The notes under the pieces: generated by a model
The model's database searches: none
What the model saw: the letters and a program-made list of their open reading frames with translations, nothing else
What the model was told of the DNA's origin: nothing
NCBI RefSeq assembly: GCF_001281025.1
Contig: NZ_CP012646.1
Location: forward strand, 1,455,001 to 1,519,000
From: Streptococcus mitis
GTDB taxonomy: Bacteria; Bacillota; Bacilli; Lactobacillales; Streptococcaceae
Direction: 5' to 3'
Length of the DNA stretch: 64,000 nucleotides
Shown here: positions 1-9,632 of the stretch, piece after piece
Layout: every line of letters starts with the position of its first letter
How positions within the stretch are numbered: position 1 is the stretch's first letter
Position numbers and translations under genes: made by a program

Positions 1-19
1 CAATCACAAGGAGAGAACG

Positions 20-1675
20 ATGTCATTTGACGGATTTTTTTTACACCACATGGTTGAGGAATTGCGAAGAGAGTTAGTGAACGGTCGCATCCAGAAAATC
101 AATCAGCCTTTTGAACAAGAGTTAATCTTGCAAATCCGCAGCAATCGCCAAAGTCATCGCCTGCTCCTTTCAGCCCATCCAGTTTTTGGACGCATTCAGC
201 TGACCCAAACGACTTTTGAAAATCCAGCCCAACCTTCTACCTTTATCATGGTTTTGAGAAAGTATTTGCAGGGCGCCCTAATTGAGTCGATTGAGCAAGT
301 GGAAAATGACCGTATTGTGGAAATGACAGTTTCCAATAAAAACGAGATTGGAGACCATATCCAGGCTACCTTGATTATCGAAATTATGGGGAAACACAGT
401 AATATTCTACTGGTTGATAAAAGCAGTCATAAAATCCTCGAAGTTATCAAACACGTCGGCTTTTCACAAAATAGCTACCGTACCTTACTTCCTGGATCGA
501 CCTATATCGCTCCGCCAAGTACGGAATCTCTCAATCCTTTTACAATCAAGGACGAGAAACTCTTTGAAATCCTGCAAACACAGGAAACGACAGCTAAAAA
601 TCTTCAAAGCCTCTTTCAAGGTCTGGGACGTGATACGGCAAATGAATTGGAAAAGATTCTGGTTAGTGATAAACTAGCCACTTTCCGAAACTTTTTCCAT
701 CAAGAAACCAAGCCATTCTTGACTGAGACTTCCTTCAGTCCAGTTCCTTTTGCAAATCAAGTGGAAGAGCCTTTTGCCAACCTTTCGGATTTGTTGGACA
801 CCTACTATAAGGACAAGGCTGAGCGCGACCGTGTCAAACAGCAAGCCAGCGAACTGATTCGTCGTGTTGAAAATGAACTTCAGAAAAATCGACATAAGCT
901 AAAAAAACAAGAAAAAGAGTTACTAGCGACAGACAATGCTGAAGAATTTCGCCAAAAAGGGGAATTGCTAACAACCTTCCTCCATCAAGTGCCTAACGAC
1001 CAAGACAAGGTTATCCTAGACAACTACTATACCAACCTACCTATCACGATTGCGCTTGATAAGGCCTTGACTCCCAACCAGAATGCCCAACGCTATTTTA
1101 AACGGTATCAGAAACTCAAAGAAGCTGTCAAATACTTGACTGATCTGATTGAAGAAACAAAGGCAACCATTCTCTATCTGGAAAGTGTGGAAACTGTTCT
1201 CAACCAAGCTGGGCTGGAAGAAATCGCTGAAATTCGTGAAGAATTGATTCAAACTGGCTTTATCCGTAGAAGACAACGGGAGAAAATCCAGAAACGCAAA
1301 AAGCCAGAACAATATCTGGCAAGCGATGGCAAAACCATCATCTATGTCGGCCGAAACAACCTACAAAACGAGGAACTAACCTTTAAAATGGCCCGCAAGG
1401 AGGAACTTTGGTTCCATGCCAAGGATATTCCTGGAAGCCACGTCGTCATATCAGGCAATCTTGACCCATCCGATGAAGTCAAAACAGACGCAGCAGAGCT
1501 GGCCGCCTACTTCTCTCAAGGTCGCTTGTCAAATTTGGTGCAGGTAGATATGATTGAAGTCAAGAAACTCAACAAACCAACTGGTGGAAAACCTGGCTTT
1601 GTAACCTACACAGGACAAAAGACCCTCCGAGTTACACCAGACCCCGAAAAAATCACATCCATGAAAAAATCCTGA
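20..1675 (+). CDS. rqcH: RqcH/Rqc2-type NFACT protein (PavA/FbpA fibronectin-binding family)
   Basis: Ribosome quality-control factor of the NFACT family. In firmicutes RqcH binds stalled 50S-peptidyl-tRNA complexes and directs C-terminal alanine tailing; the streptococcal members were first described as the atypical fibronectin-binding adhesins PavA/Fbp54. The 551 residues show an N-terminal NFACT-N region, a charged coiled coil (about 270-430) and a C-terminal NFACT-R domain with the ELWFHAKDIPGSHV motif. The Asp97-Arg98 pair in ENDRIV corresponds to the DR motif needed for tailing in Bacillus RqcH. There is no signal peptide. AAGGAGAG lies just upstream of the ATG. It converges with lytB across a shared terminator. 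The family call is firm; an adhesin role is known only from relatives. Confidence 0.93.
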   Translation: MSFDGFFLHHMVEELRRELVNGRIQKINQPFEQELILQIRSNRQSHRLLLSAHPVFGRIQLTQTTFENPAQPSTFIMVLRKYLQGALIESIEQVENDRIVEMTVSNKNEIGDHIQATLIIEIMGKHSNILLVDKSSHKILEVIKHVGFSQNSYRTLLPGSTYIAPPSTESLNPFTIKDEKLFEILQTQETTAKNLQSLFQGLGRDTANELEKILVSDKLATFRNFFHQETKPFLTETSFSPVPFANQVEEPFANLSDLLDTYYKDKAERDRVKQQASELIRRVENELQKNRHKLKKQEKELLATDNAEEFRQKGELLTTFLHQVPNDQDKVILDNYYTNLPITIALDKALTPNQNAQRYFKRYQKLKEAVKYLTDLIEETKATILYLESVETVLNQAGLEEIAEIREELIQTGFIRRRQREKIQKRKKPEQYLASDGKTIIYVGRNNLQNEELTFKMARKEELWFHAKDIPGSHVVISGNLDPSDEVKTDAAELAAYFSQGRLSNLVQVDMIEVKKLNKPTGGKPGFVTYTGQKTLRVTPDPEKITSMKKS

Positions 1676-1698
1676 TTTTACTTGAAATCAGGATTTTT
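1665..1698. terminator. Bidirectional terminator between rqcH and lytB
   Basis: The inverted repeat AAAAATCCTGATTT / AAATCAGGATTTTT has a six-base loop and A/T runs on both sides, so it can act in both directions. Its left arm overlaps the last codons of rqcH. Confidence 0.85.
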
Positions 1699-1735
1699 AA
1701 CATACTATTCACTCAAATCATATCCAATTATAGGA

Positions 1736-3442
1736 CTAATCTTTACCACCTAGTTTCTCATTGATTTTCATCATCACACTAGCAATTTTTTCGCCCCAAT
1801 AAGGGTCTGAGGCATATTCTACATTCATACCAGATGCCTTGTTTCCAAGGAAAGTTCTACCCCTATCGATATAATTTTCCTTAATCCACTTGCTTGCACC
1901 TAAAATTCCCTTATCCACATCATCAAATGTCTTGGCAGAAAGGTAAGGGGTCGTATCATAGGCTGTAATTCCAAAGAAATTATTCTTATCTTTGGCAATC
2001 TTGCTACGTCCCCAGTCGCTTTCTAAGGCACTATGGGCAAGGAGATAGAGGGCATTGATATGGTAATGTTCTTCGGCTTCCTTAAAGGTAGCTCCCTTAT
2101 ATTCTAAGAGGCTATTATTAATATTTAACAAACTAAATACCTTATCCAAGTCTTCAGCACTGTAGTTTGTAGCCTCTGTCAAATCTTTGAAAAGGAAGGG
2201 ATTTTCAAGGTTAAAACCATCAAAATGCAGGCCATCTGCCGAATAATATTTCTTGCCTACTTCCATATCAGAAAGATGAGCAGCTACTGGGATACTAGCA
2301 TTCTGAGCCACATAGTGATAAAAACGGTGTCCATCACTCTCATAATAAGGGATAAAATCCTTGCTGGCATCTAGTGCTTGTAAATCTTCTGTTTTCATAT
2401 AACCTGACAAGCCAGAAATAGTAATAGCCAGGCGCTTGTCATCACTTTTTCTATCCTTATCCAGCCAAACAACACTACCTTGCGATATATAGGACAGTTT
2501 TTCACCATCTGCATTATAGATATTTGCAGTAACTGGAAGAACCTGATAATAATCAGAGCTAGTCTTGGATTCCTTATGCCACTTTCCATCGTTTCCTAGC
2601 TGATGACCATCAATAGTCTCATTTTTTGCCATGTAGCCACCGGATTTGAAGTAGTACCAGGCTTGACTTTTAGAATCGTATACCCATTCTTTCTCAGCCA
2701 TTTTGCCATCAGACTTGAGATAAAACCATGACTCCTTATCCAAAATCCATTCATTAACTGCCATATAGCCACCGGATTTTAGATAATAATAGTGACCATT
2801 TTCGAAAATCCATTCTTTATCAGCATGATTTCCATTTGCTTTGATGTAAAACCAAGATTGGTATTGTTTGTCATAAAGCCAACCTTGCTGTACTTTAGCG
2901 CCACTGGCATTCACATAAGCCTGGTCAATCCACTGACTTGTCAGTAAATAACCACCAGATTTAAAATAATAGTCCTTACCCTTAATTTGGAGCCATTCTT
3001 TCTCTGTGTGTTGTCCATCTGCTTTGATATAAAACCAAGCGTCGTATTGAGAATCAAATACCCAGTCTTCTATTACTTTGGCACCTGATGAACCGACATA
3101 GGAAGTACCTACCCAAGCATTTCTTTTCATCTTTCCATTTTGATCAAGATAATAGAAGGCTCCCTTATCTTCTACCCATTCTGACTGGGCCATATAGCCA
3201 CCAGATTTGAGGTAAAAATAGTCGTCACCTTGTTTCAGCCATTCATTTTCAGAATAGTTGGCATCTTCTTTTATATAAAACCAAGATTGATAGTGAGCAT
3301 CAAAAACCCACTCATTCGCTGCTGGACTGCCATCTGCTTTCAGGTATTGTTTTCCTTGCCAAGTACCATCGCTTGCCATTGCACCTTCTGGTCTGGCTAA
3401 GAAAAATAGCAAAGCTAAAAAAACAAATCTCAATTTCTTCAT
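1736..3442 (-). CDS. lytB: LytB-like choline-binding endo-beta-N-acetylglucosaminidase
   Basis: Secreted peptidoglycan hydrolase that separates daughter cells at the poles. The 568 residues comprise a signal peptide (about 1-23, ending AMA/SD), a long run of choline-binding repeats rich in W-x-Y-Y/F-x-x-x-x-G (about 25-285), an SH3b/WW-like linker (about 290-400) and a C-terminal GH73 catalytic domain. The probable catalytic Glu474 sits in SALESDWG. As in pneumococcal LytB, and unlike LytA, the choline-binding module is N-terminal; the protein is shorter than most pneumococcal LytB proteins (650-700 residues), implying fewer repeats. Two repeats contain an inserted SSGAKV/ASGAKV element, suggesting duplication of a multi-repeat block. 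It lies 97 bp downstream of pyrDB on the same strand. Confidence 0.93.
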   Translation of the reverse strand: MKKLRFVFLALLFFLARPEGAMASDGTWQGKQYLKADGSPAANEWVFDAHYQSWFYIKEDANYSENEWLKQGDDYFYLKSGGYMAQSEWVEDKGAFYYLDQNGKMKRNAWVGTSYVGSSGAKVIEDWVFDSQYDAWFYIKADGQHTEKEWLQIKGKDYYFKSGGYLLTSQWIDQAYVNASGAKVQQGWLYDKQYQSWFYIKANGNHADKEWIFENGHYYYLKSGGYMAVNEWILDKESWFYLKSDGKMAEKEWVYDSKSQAWYYFKSGGYMAKNETIDGHQLGNDGKWHKESKTSSDYYQVLPVTANIYNADGEKLSYISQGSVVWLDKDRKSDDKRLAITISGLSGYMKTEDLQALDASKDFIPYYESDGHRFYHYVAQNASIPVAAHLSDMEVGKKYYSADGLHFDGFNLENPFLFKDLTEATNYSAEDLDKVFSLLNINNSLLEYKGATFKEAEEHYHINALYLLAHSALESDWGRSKIAKDKNNFFGITAYDTTPYLSAKTFDDVDKGILGASKWIKENYIDRGRTFLGNKASGMNVEYASDPYWGEKIASVMMKINEKLGGKD

Positions 3443-3539
3443 AAACTTTCTTCCTCTGTTCTTTCCATTTTATTGTATCAAAATTCTCTATAATCAATAT
3501 TACAAACTGATGAAAAATCAAGAACAGATTGATTGCAGT

Positions 3540-5289
<1,750 letters not shown>

Positions 5290-5305
5290 GACTTCTCCTC
5301 CTTAA

Positions 5306-5460
5306 ATTTTAAGGGGACCAGATAAAGAAAAGACCTTGCTAGTGCAAGGCCTCAGTTAAAATTGTACAACAGAAGAGAGCACACTCAAAAAGTCTCCTCT
5401 AGAAAATTGTACTATTCTTTTATCTGACACCTTGTGAGTCTCTCTGGACTCCCCTTAAAG
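5306..5460 (-). promoter_or_regulatory. PyrR-type pyrimidine attenuator in the pyrK leader
   Basis: On the minus strand the leader carries AGTCCAGAGAGACT (5437-5450), matching the conserved PyrR-binding loop ARUCCNGNGAGRYU. Downstream is a strong terminator, AGGCCTTGC-ACTA-GCAAGGTCT followed by a T-rich run (about 5324-5354). By analogy with Bacillus pyr leaders, UMP-loaded PyrR stabilises the anti-antiterminator and lets the terminator form. The segment just before the ribosome binding site (5308-5322) is complementary to the 5' end of the leader; see findings. Confidence 0.9.
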
Positions 5461-5474
5461 GTTAAATTTTTACT

Positions 5475-5503
5475 AGTATACTCTTTCAGCTAAAAAAAGT
5501 CAA
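5475..5503 (-). promoter_or_regulatory. pyrK-pyrDB promoter
   Basis: -35 TTGACT (5498-5503) and -10 TATACT (5475-5480) with a 17-bp spacer. The -35 box and most of the spacer lie within the T-run of the gloA terminator. Confidence 0.82.
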
Positions 5504-5525
5504 GTAGAAAACGAACATTCTACTT
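5491..5525 (-). terminator. gloA terminator
   Basis: The 7-bp stem AAGTAGA / TCTACTT is followed by GACTTTTTTT on the minus strand, directly after gloA. It overlaps the pyrK promoter. Confidence 0.75.
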
Positions 5526-5537
5526 AACCTCACGAGA

Positions 5538-5918
5538 TTATTTTTCACGAATGACTTCGACCTTGTAGCCATCAGGGTCTTTGACAAAGTAATAGTTAGG
5601 CGCAGTTCCTGGTAGGCCATTTGGCTCAGTAACTTCATAACCTTTGGCACTGTGCTCTTGATGAAGCGCCTCAAGATCAGGTGTACTTAGGGCGATATGG
5701 GCAAATCCATCTCCAACCACATAAGGACCATGATCGTAGTTATAAGTCAACTCCAACTCATAGTCATCACCCTCAAGACCTAGATAGACAATCGTGAAGG
5801 CATGGTCTGGAAAATCTCTGCGACGCAATTCTTTAAATCCAAAAGCATCTTGATAAAATGCGATTGATTTTTCAAGATTTTCTACTCGCAAGCAAGTATG
5901 TAGCATTTTTGAAGCCAT
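5538..5918 (-). CDS. gloA: Lactoylglutathione lyase / glyoxalase I family (VOC) protein
   Basis: Detoxifies methylglyoxal by converting its hemithioacetal to a lactoyl thioester. 126 aa, a single VOC-fold protein beginning MLHTCLRVENLEKSIAFY. Candidate metal ligands are the N-terminal His (LHTCLRV), Glu in YELELTYNYDHG, His in GFAHIALS and the C-terminal Glu in GYKVEVIRE. ATAAAGGAGAAAAAT precedes the ATG. It follows the rplT terminator by about 15 nt, so it probably depends on readthrough from the infC operon; no separate promoter is obvious. Confidence 0.93.
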   Translation of the reverse strand: MASKMLHTCLRVENLEKSIAFYQDAFGFKELRRRDFPDHAFTIVYLGLEGDDYELELTYNYDHGPYVVGDGFAHIALSTPDLEALHQEHSAKGYEVTEPNGLPGTAPNYYFVKDPDGYKVEVIREK

Positions 5919-5933
5919 ATTTTTCTCCTTTAT

Positions 5934-5968
5934 TTTTAAAAAGACTGGGACAATCCTGTTCCAGTCTT
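5934..5968 (-). terminator. infC-rpmI-rplT operon terminator
   Basis: Stem AAGACTGG / CCAGTCTT with a short loop, followed by a T-run on the minus strand, starting a few bases after rplT. Confidence 0.82.
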
Positions 5969-5976
5969 ATCTGTTA

Positions 5977-6336
5977 TTATTTACCAAGTTTTGCTTTAGC
6001 TGCATCTGCAAGAGCTGTGAAAGCTGCTGCATCGTTAACAGCCAAGTCAGCAAGCATTTTACGGTTAACTTCGATCTCAGCCAATTTCAAACCATGCATC
6101 AATTGTGAGTATGAAAGTCCGTTCATACGAGCTGCCGCGTTGATACGAGTGATCCACAATTTGCGGAAGTCACGTTTTTTCTGACGACGGTCACGGTATG
6201 CATAGTAGTAAGAGTTCATTACTTGTTCTTTTGCAGTACGGAACAAGATGTGTTTAGCTCCATAGTAACCTTTTGCTAATTTAAGAATACGTTTACGACG
6301 TTTGCGTGATACAACGCCACCTTTAACACGTGCCAT
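5977..6336 (-). CDS. rplT: 50S ribosomal protein L20
   Basis: 119-residue, very basic early-assembly protein of the large subunit ([19 protein letters not shown] start, typical length). Last gene of infC-rpmI-rplT. In Bacillus and E. coli L20 also represses this operon by binding its mRNA, which fits the structured leader upstream of infC. Confidence 0.98.
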   Translation of the reverse strand: MARVKGGVVSRKRRKRILKLAKGYYGAKHILFRTAKEQVMNSYYYAYRDRRQKKRDFRKLWITRINAAARMNGLSYSQLMHGLKLAEIEVNRKMLADLAVNDAAAFTALADAAKAKLGK

Positions 6337-6387
6337 GTTTTATTTCCTCCAAATATTTCCTAGAATTGTTTACTTACAGTCAAGCTA

Positions 6388-6588
6388 TTATTTCAAGCGA
6401 GTAAGCATTGCTTTGATACGTTTGTAATCTCCTGAATGCACCATAGATGCTTTACGAAGATGACGACGTTGTTTCTTAGTTTTTCCGTGGAAACGGTGAG
6501 AAGTGTAAGCACGGAAACGTTTAAGTCCACCAGAACCTGTACGTTTGAAACGTTTAGCTGATGCGCGGTGTGTTTTTTGTTTTGGCAT
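6388..6588 (-). CDS. rpmI: 50S ribosomal protein L35
   Basis: 66-residue basic protein ([20 protein letters not shown]), full length for L35. It sits between infC and rplT in the universal order and has AAAGGAGAAAAAATC upstream of its ATG. Confidence 0.98.
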   Translation of the reverse strand: MPKQKTHRASAKRFKRTGSGGLKRFRAYTSHRFHGKTKKQRRHLRKASMVHSGDYKRIKAMLTRLK

Positions 6589-6620
6589 GATTTTTTCTCC
6601 TTTATTTAACTTTCTGACAA

Positions 6621-7142
6621 TTATTTTTTGTCAGTCGCTGGCGCCAATTGCATGAACATTTGACGTCCATCCATTTTAGCACGTTGTTCGATGATGGCAA
6701 TATCTTGAGTTGCTTCAGCAAACTCGGCTAAAACTTTTGCACCAATCTCTTTATGGGTAATCATACGACCCTTAAAGCGAATAGATACCTTAACTTTATT
6801 TCCTTTTTCAAGGAATTTGCGTGCATTGCGAAGTTTTGTATCAAAGTCACCTTTGTCAATAGTTGGACTTAGACGAACTTCTTTCACAGTAACAACACTT
6901 TGTTTTTTACGTTGTTCTTTTTGCTTCTTCTGGTACTCAAATTTGAACTTACCGTAGTCCATAATTTTTGCAACAGGCGGTTTGGCTTGGGGTTGAATCA
7001 ATACTAGGTCAACATTAGCGTTATCAGCTAAAGCTTGCGCTTCACTGAGTGGCTTGATGCCTAGCTGTTCTCCTTCAAGACCAATCAAGCGAACTTCACG
7101 TACACGAATCTCATCATTGATGAATAAGTCTTGCTTTGCTAT
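6621..7142 (-). CDS. infC: Translation initiation factor IF-3, probably starting at AUA
   Basis: Binds the 30S subunit, prevents premature 50S joining and checks start-codon fidelity. Family signatures are [30 protein letters not shown] and the C-terminal [14 protein letters not shown]. No ATG fits the N-terminus. I place the start at ATA (7140-7142), giving [13 protein letters not shown] and 173 aa: AGAGGTG lies six bases upstream, and the N-terminus then matches other IF-3 proteins. The frame stays open to a TTG at 7178 (185 aa) and a GTG at 7208 (195 aa), but neither has a Shine-Dalgarno and the extra codons overlap a leader hairpin. Rare start codons are a known self-regulatory device of infC (AUU in E. 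coli and Bacillus). Product certain, start inferred. Confidence 0.95.
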
Positions 7143-7300
7143 GGTTTTCACCTCTTTTGTTTTATTAGAGAAAAACAATAGCGGACTCGTAAATATACAA
7201 GCCCGCACGTTATGATAGCGTTTCTTAGAAACTTTTCATCCGTAGGGCCAGGCAACTCAATGTCACAAGGCGAGAAGCTCTCACTTCTGCTTTTCTCAAC
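7143..7300 (-). promoter_or_regulatory. Structured infC leader with internal terminator (L20-leader type)
   Basis: About 160 nt separate the promoter from infC. The minus strand shows a hairpin AGAAGtgagAGCTTCT and then GCGGGCT-loop-AGTCCGC (7181-7206), with a GTTTTTC tract just after it. The second hairpin has the form of a rho-independent terminator lying before infC. This resembles the L20-binding leaders of other Firmicutes, where L20 promotes termination. Assignment is by position and structure; no covariance model was run. Confidence 0.65.
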
Positions 7301-7306
7301 TTTTAT

Positions 7307-7335
7307 ATGATACCAAGTTTTCTAGCCCTTGTCAA
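7307..7335 (-). promoter_or_regulatory. infC operon promoter
   Basis: Consensus -35 TTGACA (7330-7335), 17-bp spacer and -10 TATCAT (7307-7312) on the minus strand. Confidence 0.85.
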
Positions 7336-7392
7336 GAAAAAAAGTTAATTTTTTGAAAAGTTTGTGTTTATATTTTGACTTGGTTTTCGAAT

Positions 7393-7424
7393 CAAAAAGA
7401 GAGAATCAAGTTGATTCCCTCTCT
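7393..7424 (-). terminator. Terminator of the ABC exporter operon
   Basis: AGAGAGGGAATCA / TGATTCTCTCT hairpin followed by TTTTTGAT on the minus strand, between the permease gene and the infC promoter. Confidence 0.82.
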
Positions 7425-7458
7425 GTATTAGTTTTTCCACACCTTCCCTATGGGAATG

Positions 7459-8643
7459 CTAAAACCTATTAAAAACTTCCTTTTTACGTGAACTTCCCCA
7501 TCTTTCGATAAATAGAATCCCCACTAACAAAAGGATAATCAGGCAAGGAAGTAAGACTAGCCCCATACCCCAATTCAGATTGACATTATCAATCTGCTTA
7601 GGTAATCTTCCAGACAAAATATCTACTGAACGCAAGTAAGTAAAGGGAATCAGATGTGCAATCCTTTGAAGAGGCTGAATTGTTTGGATGCCAAACAATA
7701 AGCCAACAATTCCAATGAGTGAAAGAAAGAGGACAGGCATTTTTTGCTTGAAAAAGTAAGCAATCAAGTACACTACTTCCACAATGACGATAAAGGCTAA
7801 GAAAGCTAATAACAAGCCAGGAAATAACATATCTTGTATCTTTCCAATAGTTACCTCTTGATTCACTAAGCTATAAATCGGGTAGGGATAATCTAACTGT
7901 CCAAAACCACTTATCAGACTTCCCACTAGAAAAGAAAATCCGCTGATTCCGATAAACAGCACAGTTACATAGCCCACTCCAACTCCAAGGGAGGACATGG
8001 CAAATGCCACTTTTGAAAAAGGATATAACTGAGCTGTGTCCAGATGATTTTGATATCTTTCTGCAAATAGTTGCGTTAGCATAAAAATAATAGCAATCAC
8101 AAACAAGGTTGGGATGATAGCCTCTAAAATCCAGATAATCTGATCAATCCCGTGGGTCGGAAACTCCAAAGTATGTGCTTTTATGTTCAAGGGATACAGG
8201 GCTTGGTAAATCTTTCGTTGGCGGTCAACCGCCATTTTAAAGTCAGAGCTAATAGTCGGGTTATTTGATATCATTTCATAATTCTTCTCTTCATCTTGCC
8301 ACTGCAAATAGTAGGCTTCTTTCCATCGCCCTTCTTTTAATAAAGTCAGAATTTCTGTCTTTTGAGTCGAAAGATTTTTTTGCCCGTCTAAAGTATTTTT
8401 AGCAATCTGGTATTCCTCCGAGCTGGTATCAGATATTTGGGAGAGTTTCTCTTCATATTCATTGATGATTCTCTCATCTTTTACAAGACTGGTTTCCAAC
8501 TCGCTCTCCAAGCTGTGTGAGTTTGCAGTCCGACTATTTAAATAAAAGGTAACACCGAGTCCAGATACAAATAAAGCTAAGATAATCCAGTTTAAGCGAC
8601 TTTTGAAAACTTTTTTCAATAAAAATAGACTAACATCTTTCAT
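7459..8643 (-). CDS. ABC-2 type transporter permease
   Basis: 394-residue integral membrane protein. It has an N-terminal membrane segment (about 17-36), a long charged extracytoplasmic region (about 37-165, with a coiled-coil-like LESELETSLVKDERIINEYEEKL stretch broken here as LESELETS / KDERIINEYEEKL), then about six further membrane segments. This is the ABC-2/NatB-like exporter layout. It lies 3 nt downstream of its ATPase gene. A decayed small-peptide gene directly upstream of the pair suggests export of, or immunity to, a peptide; this is inferred from neighbourhood only. Substrate unknown. Confidence 0.8.
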   Translation of the reverse strand: MKDVSLFLLKKVFKSRLNWIILALFVSGLGVTFYLNSRTANSHSLESELETSLVKDERIINEYEEKLSQISDTSSEEYQIAKNTLDGQKNLSTQKTEILTLLKEGRWKEAYYLQWQDEEKNYEMISNNPTISSDFKMAVDRQRKIYQALYPLNIKAHTLEFPTHGIDQIIWILEAIIPTLFVIAIIFMLTQLFAERYQNHLDTAQLYPFSKVAFAMSSLGVGVGYVTVLFIGISGFSFLVGSLISGFGQLDYPYPIYSLVNQEVTIGKIQDMLFPGLLLAFLAFIVIVEVVYLIAYFFKQKMPVLFLSLIGIVGLLFGIQTIQPLQRIAHLIPFTYLRSVDILSGRLPKQIDNVNLNWGMGLVLLPCLIILLLVGILFIERWGSSRKKEVFNRF

Positions 8644-8646
8644 AAA

Positions 8647-9234
8647 CTAAACCTCTTCTATTTGCCCCTGATGAATGGTTACTACTCTATCGCAGACATC
8701 AAGCAACTCTTCCTTATAGTGGGAACTTAAAAGAACCAGCTGTTCTTGTCTATCGATTTGTGCCAGCCTATCAAAAAACTTCTGTCGATAATACTCATCT
8801 AAGCCATTTGTAATTTCATCCATAAGCCAGCATTTCGCCTGACTGAGGAAATACATGGCAATAACCAAGCGTTGCTTCATGCCTAAGGAATACTTGCGAA
8901 TGGGAAGGCTGATATAGTCAGACATTTCCCAATAGGTAATTTCATCCCCCAAGTTCAGCCCTGACTTCCAGATGTTCTTGATCAGGCGAAGATAGTCCAT
9001 CCCACTTAAGTTTCCATCCAGCCATTCAATGCTTTCATAATAAAATAAAGAAGGAGGGGCTACAATATTTCCACTACTTATAGGAATTAAATTGCTAATG
9101 GCGCGGAACAGTGTCGTCTTTCCAGAGCCATTGATAGCAAGAATACCATAAATCCTACCCTTTTCAAATGTAAAATCAACATCTTGTAAGATGACTTGTC
9201 GCGTTTTTAAGGTCACATGAGTAAGATGCAACAT
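8647..9234 (-). CDS. ABC transporter ATP-binding protein
   Basis: 195-residue short ATPase. Motifs: Walker A AINGSGKTT (the first Gly of the usual GxNGxGKT is Ala), signature YSLGMKQR, Walker B CWLMDEITNGLD, switch His in SSHYKEE. AAAAAGGAGGG lies upstream of the ATG at 9234. It pairs with the permease that follows. The short length and compact partner are typical of small-peptide or bacteriocin exporters and immunity pumps. The upstream peptide gene is broken, so the pump may be an orphan here. Confidence 0.85.
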   Translation of the reverse strand: MLHLTHVTLKTRQVILQDVDFTFEKGRIYGILAINGSGKTTLFRAISNLIPISSGNIVAPPSLFYYESIEWLDGNLSGMDYLRLIKNIWKSGLNLGDEITYWEMSDYISLPIRKYSLGMKQRLVIAMYFLSQAKCWLMDEITNGLDEYYRQKFFDRLAQIDRQEQLVLLSSHYKEELLDVCDRVVTIHQGQIEEV

Positions 9235-9266
9235 ATCTAGCCCTCCTTTTTATCACTCTTTAAGGA

Positions 9267-9542
9267 TTAATAGCATCCGCTGGAGTAGTTTATTACCTCA
9301 TAACGATTGTAATTCCAACCAGAACCAATTTTATATTCAGAATAGCTGTCATAACGATACCATAACAGGGGATTAATATAGTTATATCTCTAGCAATTCA
9401 TACTAGACTTATAGTAGGTATTCCAATCATACCTATAAGTTTTAAGAACGCTCACAGCAGATATACTGGACTGAAAAAGACCAATAATCATAAACTAACT
9501 AATTAAACGATTTTTACTAATTTTTAATGATTTTATATCATC
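9267..9542 (-). pseudogene. Decayed Tyr-rich secreted peptide gene
   Basis: Most of the 400-bp gap between the ATPase gene and comEC is one degraded minus-strand reading frame. It reads KSLKISKNRLIS-stop-FMIIGLFQSSISA (signal peptide form: basic, hydrophobic, then SISA), then VSVLKTYRYDWNTYYKSSMNC-stop, then RYNYINPLLWYRYDSYSEY and KIGSGWNYNRYEVINYSSGCY, ending at TAA (9267-9269). Both internal stops are TAG (9495-9497 and 9390-9392). The intact part from the ATG at 9491 is 33 residues. No start codon is preserved before the signal sequence; an ATG at 9541 is out of frame by what could be a TA duplication. A good promoter and the exporter pair flank it. It resembles a bacteriocin-like or secreted peptide; I recognise no family. 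Confidence 0.55.
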
Positions 9543-9560
9543 AATATTGAAGACGCTTTC

Positions 9561-9589
9561 ATTATATCGTTTTTATCATTATTATGCAA
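9561..9589 (-). promoter_or_regulatory. Promoter of the decayed peptide gene and ABC exporter
   Basis: -35 TTGCAT (9584-9589), 17-bp spacer, perfect -10 TATAAT (9561-9566). It reads into the broken peptide frame and then the exporter genes, so it probably still drives the pump. Confidence 0.7.
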
Positions 9590-9632
9590 CAGATTTTTAG
9601 TTTATTTTACTAATATATAGTATTTATCCTTC

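Noticed and set aside
7143..7208. N-terminal extension of IF-3 from GTG 7208 or TTG 7178
   Set aside because: Neither codon has a Shine-Dalgarno, the codons cover a leader hairpin, and homologous IF-3 proteins start near the ATA.
9390..9497. TAG read as a sense codon (recoding) in the peptide gene
   Set aside because: Other genes in the window end at TAG normally and there is no recoding machinery or signal; decay is simpler.
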